Assembly (NCBI RefSeq): GCF_022539315.1
Contig: NC_066316.1
Coordinates: 32,427,245-32,491,244 of the forward strand
Direction of reading: 5' to 3'
Source of the DNA: Serinus canaria
Taxonomy: Eukaryota > Chordata > Aves > Passeriformes > Fringillidae
Length of the DNA stretch: 64,000 nucleotides
Shown: positions 52,323-64,000 of the stretch, in pieces
Layout of the letters: each line of letters starts with the position of its first letter
Numbering within the stretch: the first letter of the stretch is position 1
Notes under the pieces: generated by a model
Database searches by the model: none
What the model was told of the DNA's origin: nothing
Seen by the model: only the letters and a program-made list of their open reading frames with translations
Program-made: the position numbers and the translations under genes

Positions 52323-55300
52323 TAGAAGATTAATAGTAATATTCGTTGCCCATTATAAGGGGGAAAAAAAGGGGGGGGTGAGAAAAAAGTGATTATTAAG
52401 TCAAATGCTACATTCTTGCTATTTAATTCTTGCTATTTACTTCCAGTTTTATTTTTGAGTTTCATGGGGCATCAAGATTTTTCCCCTACCTATTTTGATA
52501 TTTCTTTGTTTTCCAAAGCTGCTAAGATTTCCCATCTATAGATAACATATGGTGATCAAAAATATTTTTGCAGTTGTTTCTTGGGTGTTTTTTCAGCAGG
52601 AAAGAAGGTATTGTCTTTTAAATATACCTTGTAATACTTGTCCCTTCTAGTTCTGCAAGTCATAGTATTCCAGTTTATGGTAAACTTAAACATGTTTATT
52701 AGACTATGACATCTTTTTGTTTCTCCAAGATGCAGTTAACTCAGAGGGACAAAATACCTCACTTTTTTATTTGAGTCTGATGACATCCAAGATTTTGAGA
52801 TTGTGTTTACCTTTGTAACAAGGGTGCATTCTGAAGCATGTTCACAGTACTAATCACAGTATTACCTTATCTTTGATCAGAGGGGCATCTCTTTATTTGG
52901 CAGGTATTGGAACAGCTGTATTGGAAGAGCTAGTTATTGACAGACTACTACAGCCAGGCAATTTACCCAGCACTTGGAGTTTCATGGTCAGTTCGTAGGG
53001 ATCTACCCCTAATGTAACACACATTGGCATTTTCTACAACTTGAAAATGGAAAGGGAAAGAAGATCTGTTGTTTCCTGGCCTTCTCTAAAATATTACAAG
53101 TTTTAGTAATTAGAATTAAACAGAAAGCAGAGGGCTGTGTTCCACTTCCCTTGGACAGCAGTGCTGCTGGTTCCCTGGAAGAGATGTGAAATGGTTGGTG
53201 TTTTCTTCCCAGCAGATCAACATGAGAGTATTTGTATGTCCCTGTGATCCCATTCCTTCATCTTTAATGCCTCAAAGAGATAGCCTGTGTCTTATAAGAC
53301 AAAAGGGAAGAGAATGAAATGGAGACAAAATGTGGGAGAGGAAATTTAGGTAGGAATGTGATACCTACAAGCATAGACAGCTTGGGTGAAAAGTGTAAAA
53401 TGGTTAAAAAAAACCATCCCGTGATTAATTCTTTTCATCTTGGAAGTTACCAAATGTTTTACCATGAATTCAGTAATGACATCTTACTTGCACCTAGAAC
53501 TATTCCTTGGTGATACAGTTAATGCGACAATGGCATTTTCTTGCATAGGCCCACCTACGTAGAATTTTGTTCTTCATCCAGTCTGAATTTAAGTCTGTCT
53601 TAGCAGCATAAAAACCAAAGCAAAGCTACTATATAAATCTTTGAATTTGCATTCATCATGTATAAGATCAGCTTGACTTTTCTCTGTTTGTTTGTTCGAG
53701 AGTAACAGTTATAAATGGAACTCTGTTTATGCAGATTTAATTTGAGGACATAATGAATGTTGATCGTTACACTGAGATATAAGTAAATCTCTATAATAAT
53801 ACTCAGATTTACTCATAGAATACTCAAATATTTTAGGAATAATGATGAGTTAATTAATAAGAATTGGTCTGTATAGCTTTTCAGGAACTGTTGAGTATTG
53901 CTTTTTCTTATCCCTGTTTCGGCTGATTTCACTAGTCATTCCCTCTTGAGTAACGATGTCTTCTCTGGTCTCTTTCAGCAGCTAGCAATACCATCATTAT
54001 CAAGAAAGCATGGTTTATATTCCAGGGTTCTGACAAGTAATGCTGTCAAAGATAATGCCCAGCAGTTGAAATTTAATTTGTTTTCTTGAACCTGTGTTCT
54101 TTTTCTGCATCTGCTACATGCGACAAAAGCGAAAGAGCAGAGGAGATCTCAGATCAAATTCATGCTGTGTGCTTACTTCCTACAGAGAGATTTTGAACAG
54201 CTTGGTATCATATGACTGTATGCTCATTATCAGGAGACAAATTACCCATGTTTAAAATAGGACTTTTATGAAGCAAATAGAACAGGAAATACATGGGAAT
54301 TCACTAGAAATGGCAAAGGAAATCAGGAGAGCCAGAATGTAGAAGCCAGTGAAGCAATTTAGCTCTAAGGTATCTCTGTAAAGGGACAAAAATATCTATG
54401 TCAAATATGCATCAGAACACTAGTGAATGTCTCAGTATAGCAGAATTTGTAATACCCCTCACACTATTATGATATTAAAAATCTATATTTCCACTTTTCA
54501 AGTTCCACTTTTTCCTTTCTTGCCCTTCCCAGTAACTCAGGGAAATCATCATCCCAGGGTATGAGAGGTAAGAGGAAAAGTTTTGAGAAAAATATTAGTG
54601 TGTCACAGAATAGGAAATATTCATGGAAATCTGGCAAAAGGAGGTACAAAAATAGAGTTATTTCAGCAAGTAATTAAACTGCCTGGTACACACTTGATAC
54701 TTGTTAATTGGCTGTGCTGACATATGCTATTCCTTTGCGTGTATCCACCCACTCGTCGTGTCCTTAAATTCTTTGCTCGTTTGTGCTCAGTTGTGGTCTT
54801 GTTTTCAAATACAGCTTCATTTTGATATGCCATTTTATGAACCATCTGAAAAGCTCATAGATATCATTGAATCCTCACTGGAATAATGTGGAAAACACAC
54901 ACTGTAGATAAATGTTTGGAATTTATTATTAGCCATACACATGTAATTCATTCTGATAACTATACTCTGAAATAAGCTATTTTATTTCTTAACTCTTGCC
55001 TTGTATTTTTCTTCCACCTACATATTGCTTAAGAGATGGCAAGAACAGAGTAGACAACCAGCAGCAGAGCAGGTGTTATCCTGAAAATTCAGGGAGATGT
55101 GGAATTCACTGACTGGACAAAGAGCTCCAGAAAACTGCCTTTGCCTAAACTCATCCTTGTGAACATTTTTCTCACTCATATTTCACAGTAAGTCCCAGGT
55201 CAGCTAATCCACTGAGGTTATTTAATGCTACCTTGTCCCTGTGGCATCAATTCAGTAAACTTTAAAAGCTGCTTAGCCAGTTTGAAAACAAAGATCTAGG

Positions 55301-55749
55301 TGTTTATTCAGACCTCTTGAGTTTACTAAATGGCATTGGAAATCTCTCTACAAGAGGCTTTTGAGAGAAAGCCATTAATTCTCTATCTTGTAGGAGCAAA
55401 GCACCATGAAAATAGCCTTTCTCACAAGAAAAATGTTTCAGAATATTTTCAGATCTCACTAAGCCTGCATGTCTAAAATGGAAAAGGAATGGATCACAAA
55501 ATTTAGTAAAAGCCTTTTGTAAAAGCAGATGATAGAAGAGAAGGTTGTCATGAATTCCACCTACCCTAACCCTCTTCTTGTTATTGTATTTGCTGCATCC
55601 AAATTTTTTTTTAATGGCATGTTATTTGTAAGACCTAAGAGTGATTCAAGGAAAAAGGTGTGTATTTTAGGGGGGTTTTGGAGGTTTTTTACATGTAGTC
55701 TCACAAATCAGACTATTTTGAGAAAATTAATATTCATGGTTTTCATCAC

Positions 55750-55822
55750 ATAATAGTAATTTAATAATAAATAATAATGCATTTATTAATAAAATTATTT
55801 TACTTTTTTATTATTTATAGGA
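55750..55822. repeat. A/T-only-like low-complexity stretch
   Basis: About 70 bases composed almost entirely of A and T, with recurring aataataa and ttatta groups. Likely simple-sequence drift. Confidence 0.7.
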
Positions 55823-57302
55823 TAGGTAAAGTAATAGGAATAATTTTTAGAAGTCATTTTCTTCCTCCATCTTTAGTTGTTTTTCTTTCCTAGTCTTCAT
55901 TTGTGAAAATATTCTTCCACAAAAATATAGTGGATACCTACAAAGGATAGTCCTGGCTTTGTGGAGCCAGGTGCCTTCATTTTCCAGTATAACTAAGGAC
56001 AGCAAGCTCTCCTGCACATGGCCCTGAGCATCAAAATTAGGCCTATGTTTTGAACTGAACCCTAGAGAAATGAATCTTTCAGCATCAGCCACAGAGAAAA
56101 ACTCAAAAGACTAATCTTCCATGTGTAAAGTTATTATCATATTAAATCAAAACATGTTTGATGACAGCCTCCTTCCCATTCAATTAAATAGTAAGACGAG
56201 CAAATTGCAAGCTTGTGGTTGTGAGGACAGCTCAAGGTAGTGGATGATAGACTCGATGGGAGAACTCACCGTGTTTCCATCCTCCCAGCTGCAAGGGATA
56301 TTTTCAGTTATGGAAGTGATTAAAGGGTCCCTCTTACCAGTCTCTTGTGCATTATCAACAAGTCAGCAAGCAACTAATTTTATGGCATAGTGACAAGCAG
56401 ATATTTTTTGATTGCAGTAACAACTTGACTTGGAACTGAACCCCATTTCTACTTGCCATCTCTCTTTATATCTCCACTTAGTGTAGAGGAGATTTGCCTT
56501 TACGACTGGATTGATTTCTGTTAGGCTACCTGCCAGATAGTAATGCTTGAGATTTGGCATCTTCATTCTTCAGCTGTTCCATAAAATACAGTGCTTATAA
56601 TTTAGTAACTCTAAATTTCCTGTTAGAATTTTTATAAATGGTAGCCTAAATGTTCTGGTGGTATTTTGGAGGATGTTCCCAGGGTTTTTAGACATATGTT
56701 GTCAAGCAGACTGTCAGTGGTCGGTGTAGACTTCCTTCTGATCAGCATCTGAAACAGAAGAAATCATATGTCCTTTATTGTCTGTTGAGCAATTACAGAT
56801 GCTTTCAATTGGGAAATAGTCTCTTTTCCAGTCCATATTTCTCCAAGCTTAATTTTGCATTGTGTAACTCAAGGAGAAATCTCTCTATGCCTATACCTTC
56901 TTAAATTTTACCAAATATACATGGAAAATAGGAGCAATTATCCTCCTTTTGTGATGTCAGGAGTAAAAGTAATTCTTCTATTCACCAAAGCTGTAAAAAG
57001 TGATGCAGAGAAATTATTTGCAATAAAAACACTTGACATTCTACTTTCCTTTTGTTTTTCAAGGTAGAGATATTTTTTTTCATTTGCTACCTTTTGGATC
57101 TTTCTGCAGAAATATATTCCTCCGATTGTCAAAGCTATCATTCAATTCCCAATCTAAGTTTATTCATAGCCAGCTTATAAAATATTTGTTGATTTAATTT
57201 TTCCTTTTCCTGCCAGTCATTTACCTCTGTCATGTCTTATCACCTCCTACACAAGTTGCCCAACTTTCTATCTTCTTGCCTGGACTCTGTGTTGATAATA
57301 AA

Positions 57303-57640
57303 AGAATCACAGAGTATTTTAGGTTGGAAAAGACCTCTAAGATCACCGAATCCAACTGTTAACCCAACATGGCCAAGGCCACCACTAAACCATGTCCCTA
57401 AATGCCGCATCTAAACTCCTTGTAAGTCCCTCCAGGCATGGTGACTTAATCACTTCCCTGGGCAGCCTGTTCCGATGCCTGACAACCCTTTTGGTGAAGA
57501 AATTTTTTCTTATATCCCATCTAGCCATCCACTGGCACAACAGGAGGTCATTTCCTCTTGTCACTGCTTGTTTCCTGGCAGAAGAGACCAACCCCCATCT
57601 GACCACAATCACCTTTCAGGTCATTGTAGAGGTGCTGATA
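57303..57640 (-). mobile_element. CR1 LINE 3' fragment
   Basis: The plus strand opens with the antisense CR1 tail, 'aatcacagagtattttaggt', then tggaaaagacct and 'aagatcaccgaatccaac', which is diagnostic. Reading minus, the end of ORF2 is preserved from about 57640 down to the stop at 57385, followed by a very short 3' untranslated part (57384-57303). The copy is 5'-truncated, as is usual for CR1. It differs in 3'-end sequence from the copy at 2.7-3.7 kb, so two subfamilies are represented. Confidence 0.95.
57385..57612 (-). pseudogene. C-terminal remnant of CR1 ORF2
   Basis: 75 codons read SARKQAVTRGNDLLL, then RWDIRKNFFTKRVVRHRNRLPREV, here cited in part, ending LDAAFRDMV and a stop. This is the standard ORF2 C-terminus of CR1 with no internal stop or frameshift, although the catalytic domains are absent because of 5' truncation. 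The intact frame suggests a younger insertion than the plus-strand CR1. It is not a host gene. Confidence 0.9.
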
Positions 57641-59229
57641 TAGAAGCACTTGGGTCGTTTCTCCTCCATCCCACTCAAGTTACTAGTCTTGCTCAGTGGA
57701 GTCCTAGTGTACATCTTGTTATAGAGACTTCTTTCCAGTTCACTTTAGGACAATTTTCAGGATGGGGTTTTTCTTAGGAATGTAACACTTGTAGTTCTGT
57801 TAAACCATTTCAACGACACAATGAAAGAAGCAGTCATGAGAGATATAAAAAATAACAGAATGGGATACATGGCAACTGTAATGCAAGAGGAAGGGAGAAA
57901 GAGCAGCAGAGCACAGAGCATGAGGTGATATAACCAAGTGACGAGTAGGTGAGGAAGATTCATGCTTGCTGCTCTGCACCATTGCCTCGAAACGTCGCAC
58001 ACCAGCACAGGGCAGTAAATTAGATGACATTCTTTTCTGGGTTTTTTGCCAACTAGAATTATTCAGTTATAAATTTTATAACACTAAATATTATCCTACT
58101 TGCAAATATTATAACTTCTTATTGTCTTATCCGACTTTTTTGTTGTTCCAGTGTGAAGATTGATATTGAAATAATTTCTTTCTGTTTCCTTGGCGACTGC
58201 AGCTGCTGTCTGATCATACTACCAAATGCAGACTTGCAAGCAGGATGAGAAACTTATGTGTAATATTTGTTAACAACAGTGGCCTGCTGCTAAAAAGGAG
58301 GCCAAGATTCTGATTATTCTCGATTATAGGCACAAACTTTTTTTAATTAACTGTGAATTGTTTTTGAAACTTGTTCAGAACACACATTACCAATTTGCAT
58401 TCAAAAGGTATCAAATAGGACAACCTGTTTGATAAGAATATCAATAATGAGAGTGTCTGTTCTTTGAGCGTTTTCAAGGAAAGAATTACAAATCAAATCT
58501 TATTAGTGTTCTTCATCTTGTTTGCATCTCTTTTATTAGCAAGTACATAAAGAAATAGGTATTGTGATAACAGAGTAATACATTATAGTTCCATAACCCA
58601 ATTAAACTGCACTGATTACATGGAAATGAGTCCATGAAGGATTCAGATTATATCATCTCAATGTTTACATTTGATTTTTAATCTCTTGCGTTCATTGTAG
58701 ACCATTGACATCTTTGACATACTAAGATGCCTGGGTTTTGTTTGTTGCCTGTTGTATTGGCAAAACAATGGATTTTTTTTTTTTGTGTCACCTGCTCCTA
58801 CTGCTATTTGCTCACTACTGGAGGAGTGCAAATGAGTCATGTATACAAAATAATATAAACTTACCTTTACGTTACTGGACTTACCTAGTGTCACAAAGAA
58901 AATAAAAAACTTCCATGCAGTGCTAGGTCAGAAACGTTGATTGCTGTTTAGAAGCATCTAACCCTGCAGTTTCCAAAACTAGAAGACATTCTGGAAAGTC
59001 ATGAGTTGGTATCTAAGTTATGAAACTACAGTTAAATGTGATTTAAATTCAATGCTAGGAAAGAGCTCATTATTTAAGGAAATGTGTAACAACCTAAACC
59101 AAGAATGTATGAGTAGTATAAATTGTGTTATTTGGTTTAGTGATACCACCTTTGCTGCACTAGTGATCCACTATAATAGTATCTAGAGTTTCAGGGGAAA
59201 ATGTTATCTTTTTATAGTGTGATATGAAA
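57641..59229. other. Unique non-coding DNA
   Basis: No exon, RNA gene or repeat family recognised. Overlapping open frames of 76-83 codons on the minus strand at 57757-58030 are low in complexity, and neither shows a domain. A short poly-T lies near 58771-58784. Confidence 0.5.
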
Positions 59230-59460
59230 ATTTTAATGTCTAATATATTCTGTGAGAGACTGTAGTATGTTTTACTACTTTGATCTTTTCAGTGTTCAGT
59301 ATTTTGATTGGCTGGACATTTTGCTCCTTCCCCACAGGTTTCTGAGACTGTAAACAAGGGAAAAATTAGAGTAGCCAGTCAGTCAAATTATAGAATACTG
59401 AAAAGGTCAAAGCCATACAGGACTGTACTTAACTTATAGAATATATGAAGCATTAAAAAT
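59230..59460. mobile_element. Decayed 231-bp palindrome, probable MITE relic
   Basis: The left half folds back on the right half about a centre near 59345. The inner arms, 59278-59315 and 59375-59412, match at 31 of 38 positions, and four of the seven mismatches would be G.U pairs in RNA. The outer arms, 59230-59257 against about 59433-59460, match at roughly 22 of 28 positions after one single-base gap. The section between them is poorly matched. Full-length palindromes of this size are typical of MITE-type DNA transposon relics, and could also give a hairpin RNA. The family is unknown and no target-site duplication was identified. Confidence 0.6.
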
Positions 59461-61406
59461 CTAATAGCTTGTTCTTGTGCCATGGGTTGCAACAAGAGAG
59501 AATAATGCAGTAGGTTGAATCTGTGCCTATGATGGTAATTATAATGGAAATGGAAAATGGTGCAACCACAGCCTACTGTCATTCTGACAGCCTTTTGAAT
59601 TTTAATATAAAGGCTTTTTGAAAAGTGTTTTGCATGTAGAGCTAGAAATGTATTTATTTGTAAGTTTATTCAAACTGAGGTCTCATACAAGTTCAAACTG
59701 TAACTTTATTCATAATCAGAGGCTGATTGTAAAAACAAAGGGACAGGACAAAAGCAGAATTGCTGTCTCTCATTTATAATGCTTTGCATAACGTAATGAA
59801 CACAGAGATGTGATCATTATCATAGAAGTGAAAAGCAGTCAAAATGTCTGATCTGGTAATTTGGCATAGTACCCTCAGGAGAAACTGATGCTCCAGAGGA
59901 AGATAAAAGTTGTCCAAAACCTGCACATATTAGCTTTTTCAAGTCAGATATTATTTTCCAAAGTATTGGCAGGAGAAATAATAAGGGGTAAGAATTCTTT
60001 ATTTAAAAATTAAATTTAAAATTCTAATTCCATTGTTCTCATCTTAGCAGAAAGAATGAAACTGTTTTCTTATTTGAAAACCAGCTAGTTGTTTTTAAAA
60101 CCCACCTACACTACTTTTTTCCTTCTAGTTCCTTTGTAAGTGTGAATTGTATGACTCCCAATGTCTCTGTGTGGGCCTGAACTGCAATGGCAACATCAGG
60201 ATACACAGTTAAACTCCGCCAAGTGTGTTTTAGTAATTTAAAACTACTTTTTAAACTTTTAGAAATTTGCAAATTCAATTGCCATTGTACCCAGCAAGGA
60301 AGAAACTAATTGGCTTCCCACTTACTATCCCAACTTGGCTTTTACTTTCACATTCTTTTTAAGACAGGTCAAGACAGGTGGGAAAAGTAAGGAGGGATGG
60401 AAAGTGTAAGAGCTGAAGAAAAGTAGAAGAGTTGAAGGGATTTCCAGCCATATCAGGCAGCCTTTTCTACCAGCTCATCTCCCTTGTAATGACATTTACT
60501 GTTTGCAAAATAGCCAAAATTCATGTTTCACAATCTCTATAGTGAGTTCTTTTATTATAGTGCAAATGCTTCTGGGCTAAGCAGAATAATGCTGTATCTG
60601 AATATATTTTTGTTCTGTAGTATTTCTTGGTGAAGTATTTAATGATTGAAAAGAAGCAACTGCCATGTCCTGGTTCACATCTTGTTAATTAAGGTACAGA
60701 CAGATTCTCCACAGTATTTGCATCTCTACCATTTGTGTCAAATGGTAATGTTTATGTTGGGTGGCTAAATCTGTGACTTATGCAAATGTTAGGATCAAAA
60801 TTTTCTGTTTGTCAAGAGTTCATATACCCAGTAGGACTATGGGTGGGAGAAGAACATCTATGAGGCCATGTATTTGTGATATACTGATTTTTTTGTTGGA
60901 AATATACAGTAGCACTATCTTCAACTAGGAATATAGAGGAAGGTGTGCCTAGTGTCTGCCCAGTTAAACTGATAACTGATATCTCTTTAAATACATAAAT
61001 AAATGGGAATATAAATGTTTTTAGCAATGAACATAACTTCCTATTCCTTCTTAAAATAAATATTGGTACTATGAGAATAAAAGTTTGGTATAGCAGCAGA
61101 ATTTTCTCCCCATATGGGGGTTTGTGAAAACCTAATGCTTCCTAGTGACTGTTCAAACACACCCTCATGTGTTTCCAATTTGGTAATCCTCTTTTAGCAT
61201 TGCCTTTCTAAAGGAATTTTAATGACAGCAATCCATCCTTGTCCATTTGCTGCCTTCTTTCCCTCTTGGAGAATTAACATGGCAATTGTTGCAGCTGCAT
61301 TGTTGATGCACCTCTAGCAGACGGCCATGCCTTGCCAGGTGGCCGAGGGGCAAAACTGTAAAAGGGTGATGAGCATGAAAACTCCGAAGAATTCACAGCC
61401 TTACAT
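59461..61406. other. Unique non-coding DNA
   Basis: Nothing recognised beyond a 10-bp tandem doublet (aagacaggtc aagacaggtg) at 60361-60380. Confidence 0.5.
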
Positions 61407-61570
61407 GTAGAGTTGGAATCTATAGCCTGGAAGAACTTCTAGAGGTCCACCTACCTTCCTAAAGGCAAGTCAGTCATGCCCTGCCTCAAAGGTTTGTTCT
61501 CAAAAAAATTCCAGTGACACAAGCTTCCCCTTTTCTCCAGCGTTCACCTGTCCTTTGCAGCCTTCCTGGA
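61407..61570 (-). mobile_element. Old, decayed CR1 3' fragment
   Basis: 'gttggaatctatagcctgga' and 'gaacttctagaggtccacct' resemble the antisense tail of an older CR1 subfamily (ggaa-ggacctctagaggtcatctagtcc). Beyond about 61450 the match fades. The CR1 sense strand is minus. The assignment is by eye against remembered family text, so confidence is moderate. Confidence 0.42.
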
Positions 61571-62203
61571 ACAGATGAACTGTATCTCTTTGGCCATGAT
61601 TCATTTGCATGGTCCTCTACTGGCTGTGCTCATGGAGAACAGTATTTCTCACCTCCCTGAAATTTCTTTATCCATATTTGTAATTTTATATTCCTTTTCT
61701 TCAATATTGTTTTTTAGACTAAAATAAATAACAAACAAAAAACCAAACAAAAACCTATGAACAAATAAACATTTGTTGCTTCCCCAGTCTGCTGTCCTGG
61801 ACTGAATTATGCAAAACATAACATAGTCCATCTGAGTCAATCTTATTCTGGATAAGTAGACTGGAAGAATTACTTTGCATTCTCCATGCATGACATTTCT
61901 CTTTGCATTAACTTATTTCATAATAATTTTTGGCTACAACATGATATCAGGTATTGTAAAATTGGTCTTCACAAATACAGAACATCTATTCCATGCCTAA
62001 AATTATGAGGCACTGTGGATATTCAAATACTCTGAATATTGGTTATTTAAATTTTCAAATGAAATTTAAAAATTCAGGCCAGAGAAAATCTCAAGGAACT
62101 CTGCTGACTTCTAATGCAGATGGAGGATTAGGCAGCATGAAAGCAAATTAAATTCAACTCATATGCCAAATATGAGATTGTACATACTGGAAGTAGGCTG
62201 AAG
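61571..62203. other. Unique non-coding DNA with an AC-rich tract
   Basis: An A/C-rich low-complexity tract (aaataacaaacaaaaaacca type) lies at 61722-61770. No exon or RNA gene recognised. Confidence 0.5.
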
Positions 62204-62352
62204 ATTGTAACACTTTCCATGTTGGCCAGGACACCTCTGTTCTCATCTGAAAAAAGGGTCTGGCTGTCTCCCACTATCTTCTCATCCTTGGCCTTCCCCA
62301 ACACTGGCAAAGAGGGGTGTGAAGTATGAAGTACTTTGTGGATAGCAGTTTG
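62204..62352. repeat. Duplicated sequence, copy 1
   Basis: This 149-bp block recurs in the same orientation 1448 bp downstream at 63652-63793. Over the first 96 bases about eight differences are visible; the rest aligns with small gaps. Shared text includes 'ccatgttggccaggacacct' and 'aaaaaagggtctggctgtct'. I do not recognise the family. It may be an unnamed interspersed repeat or a local duplication. Confidence 0.85.
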
Positions 62353-63651
62353 ACAAGCAACAGGGCTCTGAACAGTGTGTTTATGGTTAATTTTAATGGG
62401 AAACACATATAGACATTTTAAAATGTAGATATAGCTGTGTTAGGGGAAAAAATGTAGATAAACCTGCTTGCTATTTGATTGTTCTTCTATCTTTATTATT
62501 TTCTTCCTCTTTGTTTCTTTTAGATCATCAAGTGTGTGGGGGTTTTTTAACTCCAATTTTAAATTTTGAAATATCTCAGCAGTCTTTTAGAAATCACAGA
62601 CAAGAATGTAATTTAACACCTTTCCCTCATAATAATATAGAGGTATGAAAAAATGCAAGTTTGCTGTACTTAAGTATTATTCTCAATTGAAAGAACAAAT
62701 TTTACAGTAGATGGATGACTGAATATGTTGGGTGGATGAGTTAGCTACACTGAAACTAGAAAAATACGTAATACCAGCAAAAGACCTCCAATGGTTTTAA
62801 TTCTCTGTAATTCTTCTTACAGCAGAAGGCAACAGATTTTTAGTAGTGGAAAAATATACAGATTTAATGTACTGTGTGTGTCAGAGGGGAGAAGGCAGGA
62901 AAAAAGTAGTGTAGGATGTGTGTATAAACTAACCAAGAGAAGGAGAATTCATGGTATTCAGAAAACACAAGTAATTTCCAAATTGGTAAACTAAGATGAT
63001 GTAGCAAATTATATTTATCTAATTATTTGAAACAGAAAACTAATTCTTAACAAGATAGATCTGTCTGGGAGGCAATTTCTATCTGGGGGGGCAATAATAT
63101 CCTCTAATCCACCCACAAGGAAGGTTCTGTTCCAGGACCTCTCCGTACAGACACAGAAGTTTTTAATGCTAAAATGAAATGTGCTGTTTACCGACATGCC
63201 TCAGTGTTGCTGTTTGTAGCAGAAAATGTCATTGGAACTCCACAGTGTTGGCTTTGGGGCTGATGGGTTCAATGGATTTTGTCAAAGTTGGGCATGTACT
63301 CTCAGCAGATTTATGCTACGCTCATCATGTGTCACTTGCTTTGTTTTGTAAATGTAATGAGGTATTTTTTTCTGTAAAATTAGAATTATTTATGTAATCT
63401 GTTTGCTGCATATTATTTTAGAGAGCATAATAACTGGTTTCATTTTTTATGATGCCAAAAGCATCATAGAGAAATCATTAGATAAAATACAGACCATCAA
63501 AATTTCCTGTAGAAGAAATCAAGTAATGTTGGCATTAAAATCCAGGGTGTTCCTTTGTCTGTTAGGGACTATGTCCTACATGACACATTGAAAATACTGT
63601 AAACTGGAGTTCTCTGTTGCTAATTTTATGTGTACCAGTTGGGTACCACAT
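62353..63651. other. Interval between the two duplicate copies
   Basis: About 1.3 kb of A/T-rich DNA with no recognised gene. Open frames here are at most 72 codons. It shows no reverse-transcriptase, protease or transposase motif. Confidence 0.5.
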
Positions 63652-63793
63652 ATTGTAACATTTTCCATGTTGGCCAGGACACCTCTGTTCAGATCTGAAA
63701 AAAGGGTCTGGCTGTCTCCCACTGTCTGGTAATCCATGGCCTTCCCCAACACTGACAGAGAAAAGCATGGAGCACTTTGAGGACAGCAGTTTG
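63652..63793. repeat. Duplicated sequence, copy 2
   Basis: Second copy of the 62204-62352 block, direct orientation. It starts attgtaacattttccatg and ends gcagtttg like copy 1, with a short deletion and several substitutions in the 3' third. On the minus strand the same reading (…VGDSQTLFSD..NRGVLANME…) is shared by both copies, although flanking frames differ and no start or stop is conserved. Confidence 0.85.
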
Positions 63794-64000
63794 AATAGCC
63801 ATGGTCTCATTTTATATGGTCTGAGACTTGGTTTTATGTCTTATGGCTTGCAATGAGATTGCTTTGTTCCCAGCAAAGAGTGTATTTAGAGAATCTCTAT
63901 GAAGGTGAAGATGACTCTGTCTCACTATTTACCCCTTCAGCCAATGAACCATTGTCAAAGATGTCATGTTAGCATGCAGGTCCCGTTATTTTATTTTATT
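63794..64000. other. Unique DNA to the end of the window
   Basis: Nothing recognised. The last bases begin a (TTTTA)n run that continues out of the window. Confidence 0.5.

Larger units (their letters stand above)
39431..57302. other. Unique non-coding DNA, about 18 kb
   Basis: No supported host exon or RNA gene. Noted within it are a T26 tract at 41452-41477, an ATT-rich tract at 43438-43480, an A-rich tract at 44568-44640, a GC-richer patch at 45590-45915, an old-repeat relic at 52262-52322, G/A simple sequence at 52359-52380 and an A/T-only-like stretch at 55750-55822. The 91-codon frame at 39464-39739 (+) was examined and not called. Frames elsewhere are at most 95 codons and unremarkable. 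Confidence 0.55.

Overview
The window looks like non-coding nuclear DNA from a bird: an intergenic desert or the inside of a very large intron. The evidence is the repeat content. There are two clear CR1 LINE fragments, at 2742-3690 (+) and 57303-57640 (-), and a third, decayed one at 61407-61570 (-). There is also one solo LTR of a family I recognise from avian genomes, at 26339-26939, inserted in minus orientation. Old, decayed amniote repeats (MIR-like and 'CACTGAAATCAAT'-type pieces) are scattered through the rest. The sequence is A/T-rich and CpG-poor with many homopolymer T tracts. No bacterial features, CRISPR arrays, rRNA or tRNA genes were seen. The order within birds cannot be fixed from this sequence; the LTR and CR1 types fit a neoavian bird.

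Layout. 1-2741: unique A/T-rich DNA. 2742-3690: CR1. 3691-14328: unique DNA with T-rich tracts. 14329-14561: the most unusual structure, five tandem hairpin-forming 31-bp units followed directly by a near-perfect palindrome built from three alternating copies of one sequence. 14562-26338: unique DNA. 26339-26939: solo LTR. 26940-38999: unique DNA with a MIR-like relic, a (TTTA)n microsatellite, a GC-richer island near 33.1-33.5 kb and a candidate regulatory cluster near 30.3 kb. 39020-39430: a G-rich block that looks like an undetermined interspersed repeat. 39431-57302: unique DNA. 57303-57640: CR1. 59230-59460: a 231-bp decayed palindrome, probably a MITE. 61407-61570: old CR1 piece. 62204-62352 and 63652-63793: two closely similar direct copies of a roughly 145-bp sequence.

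No protein-coding exon of a host gene could be supported. The longest open frames (about 100-128 codons) lie in CR1 sequence, run antisense to it, cross the tandem repeat, or have no recognisable domain and no splice context. The genes that might use this DNA are therefore outside the window, and any function here would be regulatory or structural. No multi-gene biological system is visible. The best candidates for something undescribed are the hairpin array and palindrome at 14.3-14.6 kb, the palindromic element at 59.2-59.5 kb and the duplicated sequence at 62.2/63.7 kb.
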